The notes: a model not told the origin generated them from the letters alone. A stretch of DNA of 64,000 nt from Janthinobacterium lividum PAMC 25724 (GCA_000242815.2 AHHB01000007.1:62001-126000), one strand, 5' to 3'; shown: positions 1 through 10,446, counted from the first letter of the stretch. Translations and numbers: made by a program.

Positions 1-1172
1 GTGACGTAGTTCTTCACCACGCCCAGCACGCCCGCGTTGCCGGCAGCGGTCTTGCCCGTGCGCTTGGCGTAGCCGTTCAGCACCAGGGTGTGGTCATGGT
101 CGGCCGTGACGACGATCAGGGTATTGGCCAGGGTCGGATCGGTGAGCTTGGCTTTTTCGATGGCGGCCTTGATGGCGTTATCGAACGCGACGGTGTCTTG
201 CAGGGCCTTCTTGGCCGTCGTTTCGTGCAGCGCATGGTCGATGCGACCACCTTCGACCATCAGGAAATAACCCTTCTTGTTCTTGGCCAATACATCCATG
301 GCCTTGGTAGTCATTTCTGCCAGGCTAGGTTCTTTGGTCGCATCGCGGTCCAGGTCGTAGCTCATGTGGCTGGAAGTGAATACGCCGAACAGGCGGTCCG
401 TCTTGGCAGCATCGACGGCCTTGAAGTCGGTGGCGTTGTTGGCGATGGTGTAGCTCTTCGCTTTCAGTTCGGCCACCAAGTCGCGGTCGTCGGAACGCTT
501 GCCGCCGTTCTTGAATGGCGTAAAGAATTGCGCGCCGCCGCCGAGCACCACTTCCAAGCCCGTGCTGCCCAGGGCGTTGTTATAGCCCGCGCCGCCTGGC
601 ACGAGGGCCGCAGCGATATCGTTTTCCAGGTCGCGGTGGCAGATGTGCGCGTAGGTGGTTGCCGGTGTGGCGTGCGTCACGCGCGCCGTACTGACGACGC
701 CGGCCGCGTAGCCTTTGGCCTTGGCCAGTTCGATCAAGGTAGTCGCTGGCGTGCCGTTGTTGGTGCCGCAGTTGTTGACCAGCTTGTTGCCGTTGGCATC
801 CTTGCCCGGATCGATGGCGAGCGTGTTGGCCGACATGGAAATGACTTCATTGTTCATCTTTACGCCCGTCATGTAGGCGGCCATCGAGGGCGCGCTGTCG
901 GTGACTTGTGCATCGTTCGAGAACGTCTTGACGAAGGCCGTTTCTGGCAGCGTGTCCATGGTCAGGTCACCGTCTTCGCCCACCGAGTAGATGCGCGCTG
1001 CCGTCATGGTGGTCAGGCCCATGCCATCGCCGAGGAAGAAGATGACGTTTTTCGGTGGGACTTCGGGTGCCACGTCTTCTTTTTTGGCATCGCTGCCACA
1101 GGCGGCCAGCATCAGGGTAATGGCGACGCTGCAGCCAGCGACGGAAATTTTTCTGCGTGTCATGTGGTTCAT
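1..1172 (-). CDS. Alkaline phosphatase, lipoprotein (3' end outside window)
   Basis: Hydrolyses phosphate monoesters in the periplasm; PhoA-type family. The reading frame stays open from ATG at 1172 to the window edge, about 390 codons, so the C-terminus is missing. The N-terminus has a basic start, a hydrophobic stretch and the lipobox LAAC followed by GSD, which predicts a lipid-anchored protein. Family motifs are clear: FFLGDGMG near the N-terminus (metal ligand Asp), TDSAPSMAAY (nucleophilic Ser context), VEGGRIDHALHE and TADHDHT (zinc ligands). A second ATG at 1163 is possible, but either start leaves the same signal peptide. A candidate Pho box lies about 40 bp upstream, which would fit induction by phosphate starvation. 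Confidence 0.93.
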   Translation of the reverse strand, partial: MNHMTRRKISVAGCSVAITLMLAACGSDAKKEDVAPEVPPKNVIFFLGDGMGLTTMTAARIYSVGEDGDLTMDTLPETAFVKTFSNDAQVTDSAPSMAAYMTGVKMNNEVISMSANTLAIDPGKDANGNKLVNNCGTNNGTPATTLIELAKAKGYAAGVVSTARVTHATPATTYAHICHRDLENDIAAALVPGGAGYNNALGSTGLEVVLGGGAQFFTPFKNGGKRSDDRDLVAELKAKSYTIANNATDFKAVDAAKTDRLFGVFTSSHMSYDLDRDATKEPSLAEMTTKAMDVLAKNKKGYFLMVEGGRIDHALHETTAKKALQDTVAFDNAIKAAIEKAKLTDPTLANTLIVVTADHDHTLVLNGYAKRTGKTAAGNAGVLGVVKNYV

Positions 1173-1212
1173 CCGGCTTGGTTTGAAAGAGCTAGCAAGA
1201 TAGCAAGCTAAT

Positions 1213-1230
1213 GTGACATCCTCATGACGT
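1213..1230 (-). promoter_or_regulatory. Candidate Pho box upstream of alkaline phosphatase
   Basis: Read on the minus strand this is ACGTCAT-GAGG-ATGTCAC, two GTCA(T/C) half sites 11 bp apart. That matches the architecture of PhoB sites (CTGTCAT-N4-CTGTCAC). It ends about 41 bp before the start codon. A further GTCAC lies just upstream with an 8-bp offset. I see no coding region in the rest of 1173-1467. The assignment is inferred from spacing, half-site sequence and the downstream gene. Confidence 0.5.
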
Positions 1231-1467
1231 TGTGACACCTTCTGTAACGCTGCGACGCCGACGTCGTTGGTGTCGTTTTTGCGCACACCATGACTGTAAA
1301 AAAACAGCGTATCGCACTGGCGCTGCTGCCCGCCCGTGCTGGCCATGGGCTGATTGCAGCGATGATTGCGCCGAAATGCGCAACAAACAATTGCTATTTA
1401 CTCGGTTTTTCTACCGGATTAAGCAACGTAATATGCAGGCATCCCAATCATTTCCTGAAGGTACATC

Positions 1468-2337
1468 ATGTTCTCCAAATCCATCAGCAGCGTTCTTGTC
1501 GCCACCGTGTTTGCCGCTGGCGCCGCCTCGGCAGCCAGCAGCGCTCCCTTGACCTTGGACGTGTTCAATCCGGGCGAAGCGGCCATTTTCCCCGTCGCTT
1601 CCGTGCTGGTCGCGGGCAAGCATGATGCAGTGCTGATCGATGCGCAGTTTTCGCGCGCCGAAGCGCAAAAGCTGGTGCAAAAGATACACGCCAGCGGCAA
1701 GAAGCTGACGGCCGTGTACATCAGCCACAGCGATCCCGATTTTTACTTTGGCCTCGATGTGATCAAGGCAGCGTTCCCGCAAGCAAAAATCCTCGCCACG
1801 CCGGAAACCGTGGCCGAAATCCGTCGCAAGGCCGATGCCAAGGTCGCCTACTGGGGCCCTATCCTGAAAGACAATGCGCCGCACAGCATCGTCATTCCCG
1901 ACGCCTTGCAAGGCCAGAGCATTACGCTCGAAGGCCAGTCGCTGAGCATCTCGGGCCCGACCCCATCGCGCACCTATGTGTGGATTCCATCGATCAAGGC
2001 CGTCGTTGGCGGCGTGGCGCTGTTTGGCAATTTGCACGTGTGGACGGCCGATACGCAAAGTCTGGCATCGCGCCAGGACTGGCTCAAGACGCTCGATGGC
2101 ATCGCCGCACTGAAACCTGTTACCGTCGTGCCCGGCCACTTCCAGGTCGGTGCCAGCCTGACGCCCGACAGTATCGGCTTTACGCGCGACTATCTGGTGA
2201 CGTTCGAAGCGGAAACGGCCAAGGCCGCCAATTCGGCGGCCCTGATCAAGGCCATGAAACAGCACTACCCGAGCCTGGGCCTCGATGGTGCCCTGGAGAC
2301 CAGTGCGAAAGTGGCCAAAGGCGAAATGAAATGGTAA
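1468..2337 (+). CDS. Secreted metallo-beta-lactamase-fold hydrolase-like protein
   Basis: 289 residues with a signal peptide of about 24 residues (hydrophobic VLVATVFAAGAASA). The MBL fold is suggested by an N-terminal beta region ending VLIDAQF, the segment ISHSDPDFYFGL (residues 85-96), GPTPSRTYVW, a VVGGVALFGNLHVW strand and VVPGH near the C-terminus. The usual metal motif HxHxDH reads H87-S-D89-P-D91-F92, so the second and fourth positions are not histidine. The substrate is unknown. The start is supported by AAGG ten bases upstream. A dispersed palindromic repeat begins right after the stop codon. Confidence 0.8.
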   Translation: MFSKSISSVLVATVFAAGAASAASSAPLTLDVFNPGEAAIFPVASVLVAGKHDAVLIDAQFSRAEAQKLVQKIHASGKKLTAVYISHSDPDFYFGLDVIKAAFPQAKILATPETVAEIRRKADAKVAYWGPILKDNAPHSIVIPDALQGQSITLEGQSLSISGPTPSRTYVWIPSIKAVVGGVALFGNLHVWTADTQSLASRQDWLKTLDGIAALKPVTVVPGHFQVGASLTPDSIGFTRDYLVTFEAETAKAANSAALIKAMKQHYPSLGLDGALETSAKVAKGEMKW

Positions 2338-2340
2338 AAA

Positions 2341-2455
2341 CCTATTGCGCGACGCGATTTCCGGCCTGCGATGCTCACTGCCTCGGCGGCCCCGTGCCTG
2401 ACACGGTTGCGCTTCTTGGCCAGAACTAGCGTCGTTCGCGACGGTTTTTCACGTC
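2341..2455 (+). repeat. Post-stop palindromic repeat, copy A
   Basis: Begins three bases after the stop codon of the preceding gene. It shares the core GCGCGACGC...CGGCCTGCGATGCTCAC and the distal CGCGACGGTTTTT with copies at 55999 and 62455. The central GTAC-loop-GTAC hairpin of the other copies is not preserved here. It sits between two same-strand genes. Confidence 0.5.
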
Positions 2456-2474
2456 TTTTATAAAGGATAGGGTC

Positions 2475-3131
2475 ATGCCCACACTGCATTATATTTTCGA
2501 TCCCTTGTGCGGCTGGTGCTACGGCGCCGCGCCGCTGGTCGAGGCGGCGCGCGCCGTGCCAGGGCTGGCGCTGGCGTTCCATGGCGGCGGCATGATGACG
2601 GGCAGCAATCGCCGTCAGATCACTCCCGCCTGGCGCGGTTACGTCTTGCCGCATGACCGGCGCATCGAGCAGCTATCCGGCCAGCCATTTGGCGACGCCT
2701 ATGTCAACGGCTTGCTCAACGACACCACGGTCATGCTCGATTCCGAACCGCCGATCACGGCCATCCTGGCTGCGGAAATGCTGGCCGGCAAGGGCCTGGA
2801 CATGCTGCAGCGTGTGCAGCGCGCCCATTACCTGGACGGCTTGCGCATCGCCGACTTGCCTGTGTTGGTGGCGCTGGCGCAAGAACTGGGCCTCGATGGC
2901 ACTGCCTTCGAGCGCGCATATGTGCAGCAGGCGGGCGCTGCCACGCAGCAGCACATCGATGCCAGCCGCACGTTGCTGGCGCAGGTGGGCGGGCAGGGCT
3001 TTCCCACGTTTGTGCTCGACGATGGCAGCGGCAAGCTGTCCGTGATCGATATCGGGGACTTTCTGGGACAGCCGGCGAAGTTGCAGGCGCAATTGGGCGG
3101 CGTGTGCGACGCCCACGGTTGTTCATTGTAA
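2475..3131 (+). CDS. DsbA-family thioredoxin-fold protein
   Basis: 218 residues, no signal peptide, so cytoplasmic. The N-terminal strand runs straight into the redox motif C12-G-W-C15. This FDPLCGWCYG start and the long helical insertion are typical of the DsbA/FrnE-like branch, annotated variously as DsbA family protein or protein-disulfide isomerase. The cis-Pro region is GFPTFVLDDG near residue 175. The start is supported by AAGGA eleven bases upstream. Probable role: thiol-disulfide exchange. The partner is unknown and the neighbours give no hint. Confidence 0.85.
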   Translation: MPTLHYIFDPLCGWCYGAAPLVEAARAVPGLALAFHGGGMMTGSNRRQITPAWRGYVLPHDRRIEQLSGQPFGDAYVNGLLNDTTVMLDSEPPITAILAAEMLAGKGLDMLQRVQRAHYLDGLRIADLPVLVALAQELGLDGTAFERAYVQQAGAATQQHIDASRTLLAQVGGQGFPTFVLDDGSGKLSVIDIGDFLGQPAKLQAQLGGVCDAHGCSL

Positions 3132-3377
3132 ATACATAGAGAAGCAATCAAATCAATTGTCTTCTTTTGTTGTTGACTTCGCTACTCTGCTACCAATAGG
3201 CAAGCACGGATGCCTTGCCGGCGTAACAACACTGGGGCGCCTGCTGTTGACGCAGCACAAAGTAGTGGCTGCAATTAAATATTGCCACGTGGACATATCC
3301 GTCTTCCATGCGTAGACTTGTCGTTCTGATGATTGCGCCATCTTCCTGGCGCAATCCTGACTAGAAAGTCGTACGAT

Positions 3378-3761
3378 ATGAATATGGTGAAGCTGTCGGT
3401 GCATGGGGACGACCCCACGCTCAAATCGATTCTTGAAGTCTTGCCCAGTGATCCTGAACGGCAATGGCGCAAGGGTGAGGAGAAAGGCGCGGGTCGAATG
3501 CATCTCGATTCCGGCTTCGAAGTGATCATCGCGCAGGCGTCCAAATCCCAAGTGCTGCCCTCGCGCATACGCAGCTACCTGGCCGAATGCCGCTCGCGCG
3601 GCGTCACGTTCAGCATGTCATGCATCGTCGCCGAGCTGCAATTGGAGTTGAATGGCGACGATACGCTCGATGCCTCGCTGGAGCTGACCCTGTCCGACAT
3701 GCAGCAACTGACGGAGATGGGCATTAGCCTGAGCCTGGTGACGCGTGGCGCCGCCGCCTGA
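3378..3761 (+). CDS. Small protein of unknown function, possibly DUF4279-like
   Basis: 127 residues, cytoplasmic, no signal peptide or membrane segment. The N-terminal half has the pattern of DUF4279 proteins: a short strand with GDDPTLKSILEVLP, then RQWRKGE and a segment ending LDSGFEVII. This is a tentative family call from memory of the domain. ATG 3378 was chosen; there is no strong ribosome binding site, and a second ATG lies at 3384. It is convergent with the ABC-M1 gene at 3813. Confidence 0.6.
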   Translation: MNMVKLSVHGDDPTLKSILEVLPSDPERQWRKGEEKGAGRMHLDSGFEVIIAQASKSQVLPSRIRSYLAECRSRGVTFSMSCIVAELQLELNGDDTLDASLELTLSDMQQLTEMGISLSLVTRGAAA

Positions 3762-3812
3762 TACCCGCGCAACACTGAACAAGCAGCCGTCCAAGAAGAC
3801 GGCCACTGTTCG

Positions 3813-6800
3813 TCACGTTTCTTCCAGCTCGACAGTGAGCATATTGTCATCGGGCTTGCGGTCGATCAACTTGTTGTCGGGATCGATGCCTGCCTTGCCT
3901 GGCCGGCTATTGACGATGACGGTATAGCGCGCTTCACGCGCCGTCATGCGCAGGCGCTCGCGCAACAGCGGATGGCCATACGCATCGTCGACGCCAATCT
4001 CGATCCAGTCATGCAGGGGCGCGTCGTGTTCCTCGCCCTGTTCGCCAGCCGTCAATTTGCTCGCCTGCACCTTGAGGGTGACAGCGTACTTGCCGTCGCT
4101 GCGCTTGGTAGCCGTGGCCGACAGGGCACGGTTGTCGAACAACACGATTTTCTCGAACAGATCATCGATCAGGTAAGCATGCTCGGGCGGCGTCACCTGG
4201 CGCAAGCCCTGGACCAGGGCCGTCACGCTGGCGTACGGCGGACCTTTTTGGCCATGCGTCTTGAGCAGCGCGCGTAGTACGCCATTGACTTTGTCTGCGC
4301 CGATCATGTCTTGTAGCAAGTACATGGCCAGGCTACCCTTGTGGTAATGGATGTAAGCCTGGTTTTCAGTCTCGGCCAACGGCAGTTCTTTTTTGCGCTC
4401 GGTACTGCGTCCCATCAGGTATTGATTCAAGTCATAGCGCAGGAAACGGCGCATCTTCGCCGGCCCCACGGTTTTCTGCATCACCATCAGGGCCGAATAT
4501 TCGGCCAGTGTTTCACTGAGGACGGTGGCGCCGCGCGTGTTACCGCCCACCAATTGATGCGCCCACCACTGGTGCGCCACTTCATGCGCCGTGACGTAGA
4601 ACGGATAGTCGATATCTTTCGGGTTCTTGTCATCGACCTTGGCGATAAAGCCCAGGCCTTCCGAATATGCAATGGTATTCGGGAACGACTGTGCAAAGGT
4701 GGCGTAGCGGGGGAATTCGACGATACGCAAGACCTTGTGCTGGTAAGGGCCGAAGTTTTTCGTGTAGTAATCGAGCGCTTCCTTGCTGCCGCGCACGAAA
4801 CGTTCGAGGTTGTACTCATGGCCAGGATGGTAATACACGTCGATGCCCACATCCTGCCAGCGCTCGTGCCTGACGGCGTAGCGGGCCGACTGGAAGGCGT
4901 AGAAATTGACGATAGGCTGGTCCATGGTGTAATGGAAGTAATGGCGGCCCTTGGCGATCCAGTCCTTGTTCAGCGTGCCCGGTGCGATGGCTGTCTGGCC
5001 ATCGACGGTGCTGACGGTGGCGTCAAAGTTGATGCGGTCAGCGTCGTTGCTGACGTAATTGTCGGCCAGCCCGCGTGCATCGTCACGTGGCAAGACCTGT
5101 TCGCGCGCGGGCAAGCCATGTTTCTTGCGGTCGCGCGGATCTGTCAATTCCTGCTGCGGCTGGTAGCCGATGCGCGGCAGCACGGCATTCGTGAAGAAGG
5201 TACCGTTAGCCACTACGGGCGTGTCCTGGCCCAGGCCGAAGAGGCCGCGCGGCGCATAGGAAATGTCGAAATCGAGGCCCAGGCTGGCGCCCGGCGCCAG
5301 CGGCGCGGACAGACGGTAGCTGTAAAAGCCCAGCTTGGCGTCATCGAGACCGGGATGCACGCGCGCATCGAAACGCAGGCGCATGGTCGACGTGGGATCT
5401 TGTTGCACAAAAATGTGGCGGATCGGCAGGCTGGTCTTGTTTTGCAGCATATAGCGGCCCGTGACGGCCAGGGTGCGCTGCGCCGGGTAGATTGCCACGT
5501 CGAGTTTCACGTCGGTGATTTTCGGCTGCGCCGTGGCGGCAAACTTGCGGTACTGGCGCTCGATACTGGCGCGGTCCGCATCGCGGCCAAATTCGGACTT
5601 GTCATCGTTGGCCACGTGGAAGACGTAGAACAGCACGCTGCCGGTCCCGAGAAATAGCAGGGCGCCGCCGGCAAAGCTGGCCAGCACACCGTGCGTCAGG
5701 CCGTGGCGCGCCAGGCGCAATCGGATGCGCCAGCTGTCTTGCGCGCCGCGCGGCCAGAACAGCAGCGACAGCAGCGTCAGCATGATGGCCGCGCCGCTCC
5801 AGTACAGCAAGTACCAGCGTTCACGCAAGACATAGTGGCCGGCCCCGTTCATGGCCGAATACACGAAGTCCGGCGTGCTGCCGTATAGCAGCAGCGGGTC
5901 GCCCAGGCCCAGCGAGGCAAAGCTGATGCTGGCGATGTGGTACACAATCATGGCGAAATATGCCAGATACTTGTGATTGATCAGTACCTGCAAAAAGATG
6001 GCCAGCACGGCGATCAGCGCATAAGACGGCAGGTGCGACAGGAATAGCGATTCCAGGTACAGACCGGGGTCGAGGCGGTAATAGCCCTTGAAGATCTGGA
6101 TCGACATGCCGCACAACATGATGACCAGGCTGAGTAGTGCTTGCAGGCCGATCAGCGCAAACAGCTTTGACAGCAGCGGCAGCCAGTTTGGCACGGGCAG
6201 GGCGTCGAGCATCAAGTGCGTGCCCGTCTCGCGTTCGCGCCACACCAGTTCGCCCGCATAGAAGGTGGTAATGATCAACATGAACAGGGCGAACGAGGCG
6301 CTGACCATTTGTAGCACCTTTTCCGTTGTCGGATAGGTATTCGTGCCGTAGAGCGAGCCCATGTCGAGCGCGCCGCCATACATGGTCAGGACGCCTGCCA
6401 GCACGATGACGACAAAATAGATGTTCTTGATGGTTTCGCGCAGGTTCAGCCAGCTCATCTTGAGCAGCAGGGACGCCAGCTTGCGCTGCGCAAAATCAGG
6501 CGCTTGCTGCGTCGACAGTGACGCTTTCGACAGGCGCAGCGGGACGTCGCCGTCGCTGCGGCGCTTGCTGGCACCGGCGTCCGTCGTGGCGTGTAGCTGG
6601 AAGCGCCAGTAACCGAGCAGCAAGGTCACCAGGGCGAAGCCGGACCAGATGGCGCGGTTCAGCAGGTATACGCCTTCCAGGGTCACCAGGCGCGTGTTGC
6701 GCTGCGCATTCGGCCAGTATTCCGTCAGGCGTATCAGCGCCGTGGTGCCGAAGGGGTCGATCAGGGCGGCCAGGGTCTTGTAGTCGAGGTCGCGCGCCAG

Positions 6801-7391
6801 CGAGGGCGCCACCAGGTAGCCGATCAGCATGACTACCGAGCTGATGTAGACGGGCAGCATGCGCCGCGTCAGGGCGGCGATGACGAAGAAGATGGCGCCG
6901 AAGATGAACAGGTTCGGCAGCAGCGTAAATACGTACGGCATCAGGTAGGCCAGCGCGCGTTGCGGCCCCAGCCGTTCCGGGTCGATGCCGGGCAGCCAGG
7001 TGCCCAGCCACGCACCGATCACGATGCTGGAAAACACGGCGGCCAGCACCAGGTAGGCACCGAGGAAGCGGCCAAAGACATACTGGTATTTTTTGATCGG
7101 CGCGCTGAAGAAGAAATGCTGCATGCCGTATTCGAAATCCTGCTGCACCGAGCGGCCCATCATGGCGGCTACCACCACGGCGCCGAAACAGCCCAGCACG
7201 CTGCAGGTGAATGCCAGCGAGCGCGGCGCATTGATCAGGAACTTGCCGCCAAAACTGATGCTCGCTTCCTTGAAGACGCCGCCGGCGGCGGCCATCCACA
7301 GCATGGACAAGGCCAGGAACATGGCGAAATACACCCAGGTGGACAGCAGCTTGAGCCGCTGTCGCGCTTCAAAGCGAGCGATGGCAAACAT
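3813..7391 (-). CDS. ABC-2 permease fused to M1-family aminopeptidase domain
   Basis: 1192 residues in two parts. Residues 1 to about 600 hold roughly a dozen hydrophobic segments in two ABC-2 permease halves. From about 640 the protein becomes soluble and ends in an M1-type metallopeptidase domain with HEVAH at 936-940, followed by WWAH and a conserved [10 protein letters not shown] (Glu960). The usual substrate-anchoring GxMEN is replaced by a FPNTIAYSE segment. The start at 7391 has AGGGGA nine bases upstream and lies 10 bp after the stop codon of the ATPase gene, so the two are co-transcribed. The peptidase domain probably faces the periplasm. Such fusions are known as a family, but I know of no assigned substrate. 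Confidence 0.9.
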   Translation of the reverse strand: MFAIARFEARQRLKLLSTWVYFAMFLALSMLWMAAAGGVFKEASISFGGKFLINAPRSLAFTCSVLGCFGAVVVAAMMGRSVQQDFEYGMQHFFFSAPIKKYQYVFGRFLGAYLVLAAVFSSIVIGAWLGTWLPGIDPERLGPQRALAYLMPYVFTLLPNLFIFGAIFFVIAALTRRMLPVYISSVVMLIGYLVAPSLARDLDYKTLAALIDPFGTTALIRLTEYWPNAQRNTRLVTLEGVYLLNRAIWSGFALVTLLLGYWRFQLHATTDAGASKRRSDGDVPLRLSKASLSTQQAPDFAQRKLASLLLKMSWLNLRETIKNIYFVVIVLAGVLTMYGGALDMGSLYGTNTYPTTEKVLQMVSASFALFMLIITTFYAGELVWRERETGTHLMLDALPVPNWLPLLSKLFALIGLQALLSLVIMLCGMSIQIFKGYYRLDPGLYLESLFLSHLPSYALIAVLAIFLQVLINHKYLAYFAMIVYHIASISFASLGLGDPLLLYGSTPDFVYSAMNGAGHYVLRERWYLLYWSGAAIMLTLLSLLFWPRGAQDSWRIRLRLARHGLTHGVLASFAGGALLFLGTGSVLFYVFHVANDDKSEFGRDADRASIERQYRKFAATAQPKITDVKLDVAIYPAQRTLAVTGRYMLQNKTSLPIRHIFVQQDPTSTMRLRFDARVHPGLDDAKLGFYSYRLSAPLAPGASLGLDFDISYAPRGLFGLGQDTPVVANGTFFTNAVLPRIGYQPQQELTDPRDRKKHGLPAREQVLPRDDARGLADNYVSNDADRINFDATVSTVDGQTAIAPGTLNKDWIAKGRHYFHYTMDQPIVNFYAFQSARYAVRHERWQDVGIDVYYHPGHEYNLERFVRGSKEALDYYTKNFGPYQHKVLRIVEFPRYATFAQSFPNTIAYSEGLGFIAKVDDKNPKDIDYPFYVTAHEVAHQWWAHQLVGGNTRGATVLSETLAEYSALMVMQKTVGPAKMRRFLRYDLNQYLMGRSTERKKELPLAETENQAYIHYHKGSLAMYLLQDMIGADKVNGVLRALLKTHGQKGPPYASVTALVQGLRQVTPPEHAYLIDDLFEKIVLFDNRALSATATKRSDGKYAVTLKVQASKLTAGEQGEEHDAPLHDWIEIGVDDAYGHPLLRERLRMTAREARYTVIVNSRPGKAGIDPDNKLIDRKPDDNMLTVELEET

Positions 7392-7401
7392 GGCCGTCCC
7401 C

Positions 7402-8295
7402 TCAGTCGCACTGCGGGGCGACGCGGTGGCGCCCGGCAATGGTGGCGAAATACAGGTCTTCCAGGTCGCCGATGGCTTCTTCGAAGCCGTCGCCCGGATC
7501 GTCGTCGCTGTAGACGTGGATCAGGGTGCGGCCCGACAGCAAGCGCGTGGAAATGACGGCGTGGCGCTGCTGGAAGCTGGCCAGTTCTTTCTTGTCGACA
7601 AAGCGTGCCCAGATCTTGCAGCTGACTTCATCGATGAGTTCCTGGGTCTTGCCGCACAGCAGCAAATGTCCCTTGTTGATGATGGCCATGTTGGCGCACA
7701 GGTCGGCCACGTCGGACACGATGTGGGTCGACAGTATCACCGTCTTGTCTTCGCCGATGTCGGACAGCAAATTATGGAAGCGCACGCGTTCCTGCGGGTC
7801 GAGGCCAGCCGTCGGTTCGTCGACGATGATCAGTTTCGGATCGCCCAGCAAGGCCTGGGCGATGCCGAAGCGCTGGCGCATGCCGCCGGAAAAGCTGCCC
7901 AGGCGCTGGTGGCGCACGTCGAACAGATTGGTTTGTTGTAACAGGCCATCGACGACTTCGCGCCGGCGCGCCCGCTGCGACAGTCCTTTCAGCATGGCGA
8001 AGTGGTCGAGCAGCTCGTACGCCGTCACTTTCGGGTATAGGCCGAAGTCTTGTGGCAGGTAGCCCAGCATGCGGCGGATCTCGTCCTTATCGTCGAGCAC
8101 GTCGTACTCGCCGAAGAAAATGGCGCCGGAGTCGCATTCCTGCAGAGTGGCCAGGGTGCGCATCAGGGTCGACTTGCCGGCGCCGTTCGGGCCCAGCAAG
8201 CCAAACATGCCGGGCGGTATCGTCAGCGATACCTGATCGAGCGCCACCACGCCATTCGCGTAGGTCTTCGACAATTTCCTGATCTGCAATTCCAT
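7402..8295 (-). CDS. ABC transporter ATP-binding protein (partner of the M1 fusion permease)
   Basis: 297 residues. Walker [10 protein letters not shown] near residue 35, Q-loop LPQDFGLYP, signature SFSGGMRQR, Walker [14 protein letters not shown] and switch His in STHIVSD are all intact. The C-terminal extension of about 80 residues is usual for drug or antibiotic-type ABC-2 exporters. TAGGAG eight bases upstream supports the start. It energises the permease encoded 10 bp downstream. It is separated by about 170 bp from the NatAB-like pair, which may be a separate unit or part of one long transcript. Confidence 0.93.
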   Translation of the reverse strand: MELQIRKLSKTYANGVVALDQVSLTIPPGMFGLLGPNGAGKSTLMRTLATLQECDSGAIFFGEYDVLDDKDEIRRMLGYLPQDFGLYPKVTAYELLDHFAMLKGLSQRARRREVVDGLLQQTNLFDVRHQRLGSFSGGMRQRFGIAQALLGDPKLIIVDEPTAGLDPQERVRFHNLLSDIGEDKTVILSTHIVSDVADLCANMAIINKGHLLLCGKTQELIDEVSCKIWARFVDKKELASFQQRHAVISTRLLSGRTLIHVYSDDDPGDGFEEAIGDLEDLYFATIAGRHRVAPQCD

Positions 8296-8466
8296 ACAAC
8301 TCCTAACTCATGCGTTACAGCCCGATGCTGCAGGGCTTCTGTATGCAGGCATTGTATTGAATTTAAGACGTACTGGGCAGTTGCATGCGATGCACGGTCT
8401 TTTCGCGTGCCCAGAGTGCAGATGCGCGGAGTGGATGGCCCCTGCGCGTCAGCCTTTTGACTGCGT

Positions 8467-9663
8467 CTAATTGCGAAAGAGCACCGATTCGCGGTTAAAC
8501 CACCAGCGGCACAGCATCAGCAGCGCACCCGCGATCAGCGTGGTCGAGGCCAGGATCACGCCGAACATGCGGTAATCCATGGTGCCTTTTACCAGCTCCT
8601 TCATGGCCAGCGAGACATTCGTCAGCGGCACCATGGCCCACATCCAGTTCAGTTCGACGCCGGGTAGCATGGCCGCCACGGTGGGCAGGATGACAAACAT
8701 CATCAAGGGTGTGATCATGCCGGTCGCTTCCTTGTAGCTTTTTGCATAGATCGAGATCGACAGCAGCAGCGAGGCGAAAATGGCCGCCGTCGGCACCAGC
8801 ATCAGCGTCACCATGGCCAGATCGAGCCAGCCGATGCTGCGCACCAGGACAGCCATGTGGCCTTCGAGCGAGCTGCCGAAGATGGCCAGCAGGGCGCCCA
8901 TGCTGCCGACCATCAGCACCGCCGACGTCATGCCGACGGTAAACAGCACGAGAAACTTGGCCAGCACGATGGCGCTGCGCGGCACGGGCGCCAGCAGCAG
9001 GGTTTCCAGGGTGCCGCGCTCCTTTTCCCCGGCGCCCAGGTCGATGGCGGGATACATGGCCGCCGTCAGGCACACCATCAGCAGTAGATAGGGCAGCAGA
9101 CCGCCGATGATGGCGCCCATCTGCTCGCGCTCGTTGGCCGTCGATTGCTTGTCGAGCACGATGGGGTGCAGGGCAAAAGCGAGCTGGGCCGGACTCAGGT
9201 TCAGGGCCGACAGCGCCCCTTCGCGCAGGCTGGCGTTATACGCCTCGATGATTTCGCGCACCCGCTGCTGGGTCACGTCGACCGTGCTGGCGCTGTTGTA
9301 ATGCAGGGTCACCTTGGCTTGCCGTTGTTGCGCCAGCGTTTCTTCAAAGTGGGGCGCAATGACGACGGCAAACTTGATGCTGTCGTCGCCGATGGCGCGG
9401 CCGATGTCGGCCTCGCTGGCCAGCGCTACTTCGCGCAAGTTGTACTGTTGCGCAAAACGCGCGCTCAGGCCCGGTGAATGTTCTTTGCCGAACAGGGTGT
9501 AGCGCATTTCCGCCGTCTTGGCATTCTTGAACATATTGTTCGAGACGTAGGCGAAGCCGCCAAAAATCAGCGGCATGGCAAAGATGGGGATGAGGATGGT
9601 GAAGATCAGCGTCTTGCGGTCGCGCGTGAGTTCCAGCAACTCTTTCAGATAAATGGTCCACAT
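8467..9663 (-). CDS. ABC-2 permease, NatB-like
   Basis: 398 residues. One membrane segment near residues 20-40 (TILIPIFAMPLIFGGFAYVS), a large extracytoplasmic loop of about 140 residues, then five or six segments in the C-terminal half. This is the NatB/YhaP layout. The motif GAGEKERGTLETLLLAPV, typical of ABC-2 permeases of this class, is present around residues 215-235. It lies 3 bp downstream of the ATPase gene at 9667, so the two are translated as a pair. The substrate cannot be read from sequence; Na+ export is the namesake function of NatAB only. Confidence 0.9.
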   Translation of the reverse strand: MWTIYLKELLELTRDRKTLIFTILIPIFAMPLIFGGFAYVSNNMFKNAKTAEMRYTLFGKEHSPGLSARFAQQYNLREVALASEADIGRAIGDDSIKFAVVIAPHFEETLAQQRQAKVTLHYNSASTVDVTQQRVREIIEAYNASLREGALSALNLSPAQLAFALHPIVLDKQSTANEREQMGAIIGGLLPYLLLMVCLTAAMYPAIDLGAGEKERGTLETLLLAPVPRSAIVLAKFLVLFTVGMTSAVLMVGSMGALLAIFGSSLEGHMAVLVRSIGWLDLAMVTLMLVPTAAIFASLLLSISIYAKSYKEATGMITPLMMFVILPTVAAMLPGVELNWMWAMVPLTNVSLAMKELVKGTMDYRMFGVILASTTLIAGALLMLCRWWFNRESVLFRN

Positions 9664-9666
9664 GGC

Positions 9667-10446
9667 TCAGCTTCCCTGCTTGATGACGCTGACGAAAGCG
9701 TCGTATAGATCGGCACTGCCGCCCAGGTGGCGCAGTTCATTGACCGTGCCATTGAAGGCGGTAGTGCCGCGGTTGATGATGCAAACGCGGTCGCACAGCT
9801 TTTCCACTTCGTGCAGATGGTGCGTGGAAAAGATCAGCGGCACGCGCAGCGCCTTGTAGCTGGCGATGAAGTCGAGCAGGATCTTGGCCGACATCACATC
9901 GAGGCCCGTGGTCGGCTCGTCGAGGATCACCACTTGCGGCTCATGCACGACGGTGCGGGCGATCGCGCACTTCTGTTGCATGCCGGTTGACAACTGATCG
10001 GCCCGCTTGCCGCCGTAGTCCTCCATCTGCAGCAGCGCAAACAGCTCGTCGCAGCGGCGCTTGAGTTTATCGGCCGGCATGCCATGCAGACGGCCAAAGT
10101 ACTCGACGTTCTCGCGCGCCGTCAGGCGGCCATATAGCCCTGTCGAACCGGACAGAAAGCCGATGCTCTGGCGCGCTACCAGCGGTTGCTGCAGCACATC
10201 GACGCCATTGACGAGGGCGCTACCCGCGTCCGCTTGCAAGGCCGTCGACAGCAGGCGCAACGTGGTGGTCTTGCCGGCCCCATTCGGCCCCAGCAGGCCC
10301 AGCACTTCGCCCGCGGCGCAGCTGAAACTGACGTCGCGCACGGCGTGAAACCAGCCCGCATGTTCGCGCGGATCGCTGACGTGTGCGCCCTTGCCTTTGT
10401 GGGGGGGCATGCGAAAACGTTTTGCCAGGTGTTTGACCTCAATCAT
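9667..10446 (-). CDS. ABC transporter ATP-binding protein, NatA-like
   Basis: 259 residues from the chosen ATG ([11 protein letters not shown]). Walker [12 protein letters not shown], Walker [14 protein letters not shown] and the switch [11 protein letters not shown] are present. The signature motif reads LSTGMQQK, the variant found in NatA proteins. A slightly earlier ATG at 10455 would add three residues. The permease follows after 3 bp. The divergent neighbour at 10595 leaves a 150-bp shared upstream region. Confidence 0.92.
   Translation of the reverse strand: MIEVKHLAKRFRMPPHKGKGAHVSDPREHAGWFHAVRDVSFSCAAGEVLGLLGPNGAGKTTTLRLLSTALQADAGSALVNGVDVLQQPLVARQSIGFLSGSTGLYGRLTARENVEYFGRLHGMPADKLKRRCDELFALLQMEDYGGKRADQLSTGMQQKCAIARTVVHEPQVVILDEPTTGLDVMSAKILLDFIASYKALRVPLIFSTHHLHEVEKLCDRVCIINRGTTAFNGTVNELRHLGGSADLYDAFVSVIKQGS

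Noticed and set aside
1208..1390. Small open frame upstream of the alkaline phosphatase
   Set aside because: No ribosome binding site, and it overlaps the Pho-box-like region.
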